Positions 34,384 through 34,973 of a DNA stretch of 34,973 bases are shown piece after piece. The translations under genes were made by a program, and so were the position numbers. This stretch comes from Candidatus Roizmanbacteria bacterium RIFCSPHIGHO2_12_FULL_38_13 (GTDB lineage: Bacteria; Patescibacteriota; Microgenomatia; UBA1406; GWC2-37-13), in NCBI GenBank assembly GCA_001789555.1, contig MFZZ01000014.1, positions 6,009 through 40,981 on the forward strand, given 5' to 3'. Under the pieces are notes generated by a model. That model made no database searches. It worked only from the letters and a program-made list of their open reading frames with translations, and was not told where the DNA came from. Every line of letters begins with the position of its first letter. Position 1 is the stretch's first letter.

Positions 34384-34973
34384 GGGAGAGTCAATGCCAT
34401 TGGTGGATGCCTTGGCAGTTTGAGCCGAAGAAGGACGCGTGTTCGAGCGCGAAAACATCGATGAGTCCTTAAACAGACGTTATCAATCGATGGTTTCCGA
34501 ATGGGGAAACCCCACCTTGCGAAAGCAAGGTGAATACCCGTTTCGCAAGGAAGTTACGAGTTGGTGAGTTACGAGTTTGTAAATTCAATTATTGACTTAC
34601 AAACTTACAGACTTTCTGACTTACTGACTCCCTCGCGAAGCGGGTGTTGGGAACCTGGTGAACTGAAACATCTAAGTAACCAGAGGAACAGAAATCATCA
34701 TGAGATTCCGTAAGTAGCGGCGAGCGAAAACGGAACAGCCTAAACCCCGCCTTCGGGCGGGACTATGCGGGACCGCAATATCCGATGAAATATCGATAAA
34801 AGAATGATCTGGAAAGATCAGCCATAGACGGTGACAGCCCAGTATTTGACATCGATGTTTCCGGTAGCGGATTCCCAAGTACCACGTGGCACGGCAAACC
34901 ATGTGGGAAACAGGGTCGGTCACGATCCAAGGCTAAATACTCAAACTGACCGATAGTGAACTAGTACTGCGAA
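34384..34973 (+). rRNA. 23S rRNA, 5' part (continues beyond window)
   Basis: GGTGGATGCCTTGGCAG, CCGAATGGGGAAACCC, GAACTGAAACATCTAAGTA, AGTAGCGGCGAGCGAAA, CCAAGGCTAAATACTC...GACCGATAGTGAACTAGTACTGCGA. Confidence 0.97.
34536..34645 (+). other. expanded hairpin inside 23S rRNA (word-type, locus E)
   Basis: ACCCGTTTCGCAAGGAAGTTACGAGTTGGTGAGTTACGAGTTTGTAAATTCAAT pairs imperfectly with ATTGACTTACAAACTTACAGACTTTCTGACTTACTGACTCCCTCGCGAAGCGGGT. Confidence 0.75.

Noticed and set aside
34672-34923. 83-aa minus-strand ORF
   Set aside because: Lies entirely antisense within conserved 23S rRNA sequence.
1-34973. CRISPR array
   Set aside because: No regularly spaced identical repeats with unique spacers; the four R copies are irregularly spaced and hold genes.

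Overview
AT-rich bacterial window; gene style and intergenic repeats suggest a Candidate Phyla Radiation (Patescibacteria/Microgenomates-like) genome, which is an inference from sequence style only. Core genes: rsmI, uvrB, uvrA, short uvrC, secG, an OppA-type solute-binding protein, ruvA, ruvB, ppsA, five tRNAs (Leu-GAG, Arg-TCT, Thr-TGT, Leu-TAA, Ala-TGC) and the 5' part of a 23S rRNA gene. The 23S has its own consensus promoter, tRNA-Ala upstream, and no 16S in front of it. Accessory blocks: (i) 0-5.3 kb, a standalone OLD-family nuclease between two related ~45-50 aa ORFs (the first frameshifted), a tRNA-Gly relic, a VapC/PIN pseudogene, and an AbiEi/AbiEii-type toxin-antitoxin pair; (ii) 16.1-21.5 kb, an island next to tRNA-Leu(GAG) ending near a 12-bp copy of that tRNA's 3' end, carrying a divergent gene pair (MerR-like HTH + DUF4209/HEPN-like protein, and an N-terminal SEC-C protein with a hydrophobic C-terminus) plus XRE and PLD-like genes; (iii) 22.8-26.6 kb, a cassette-like array in which four direct copies of a dispersed repeat with a CCACGTCtGACGTGG-type palindrome separate PRODH+DUF3891-like, PIN/antitoxin, a membrane protein and a kinase-like gene; (iv) HicBA, NUDIX and hypothetical genes. 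Two genome-style signals: many genes have promoters implying leaderless mRNAs (-10 box ends 6-8 nt before the start codon), and a family of 'shuffled-word' imperfect hairpins occurs between genes, with a very similar hairpin forming an expansion inside the 23S rRNA gene.
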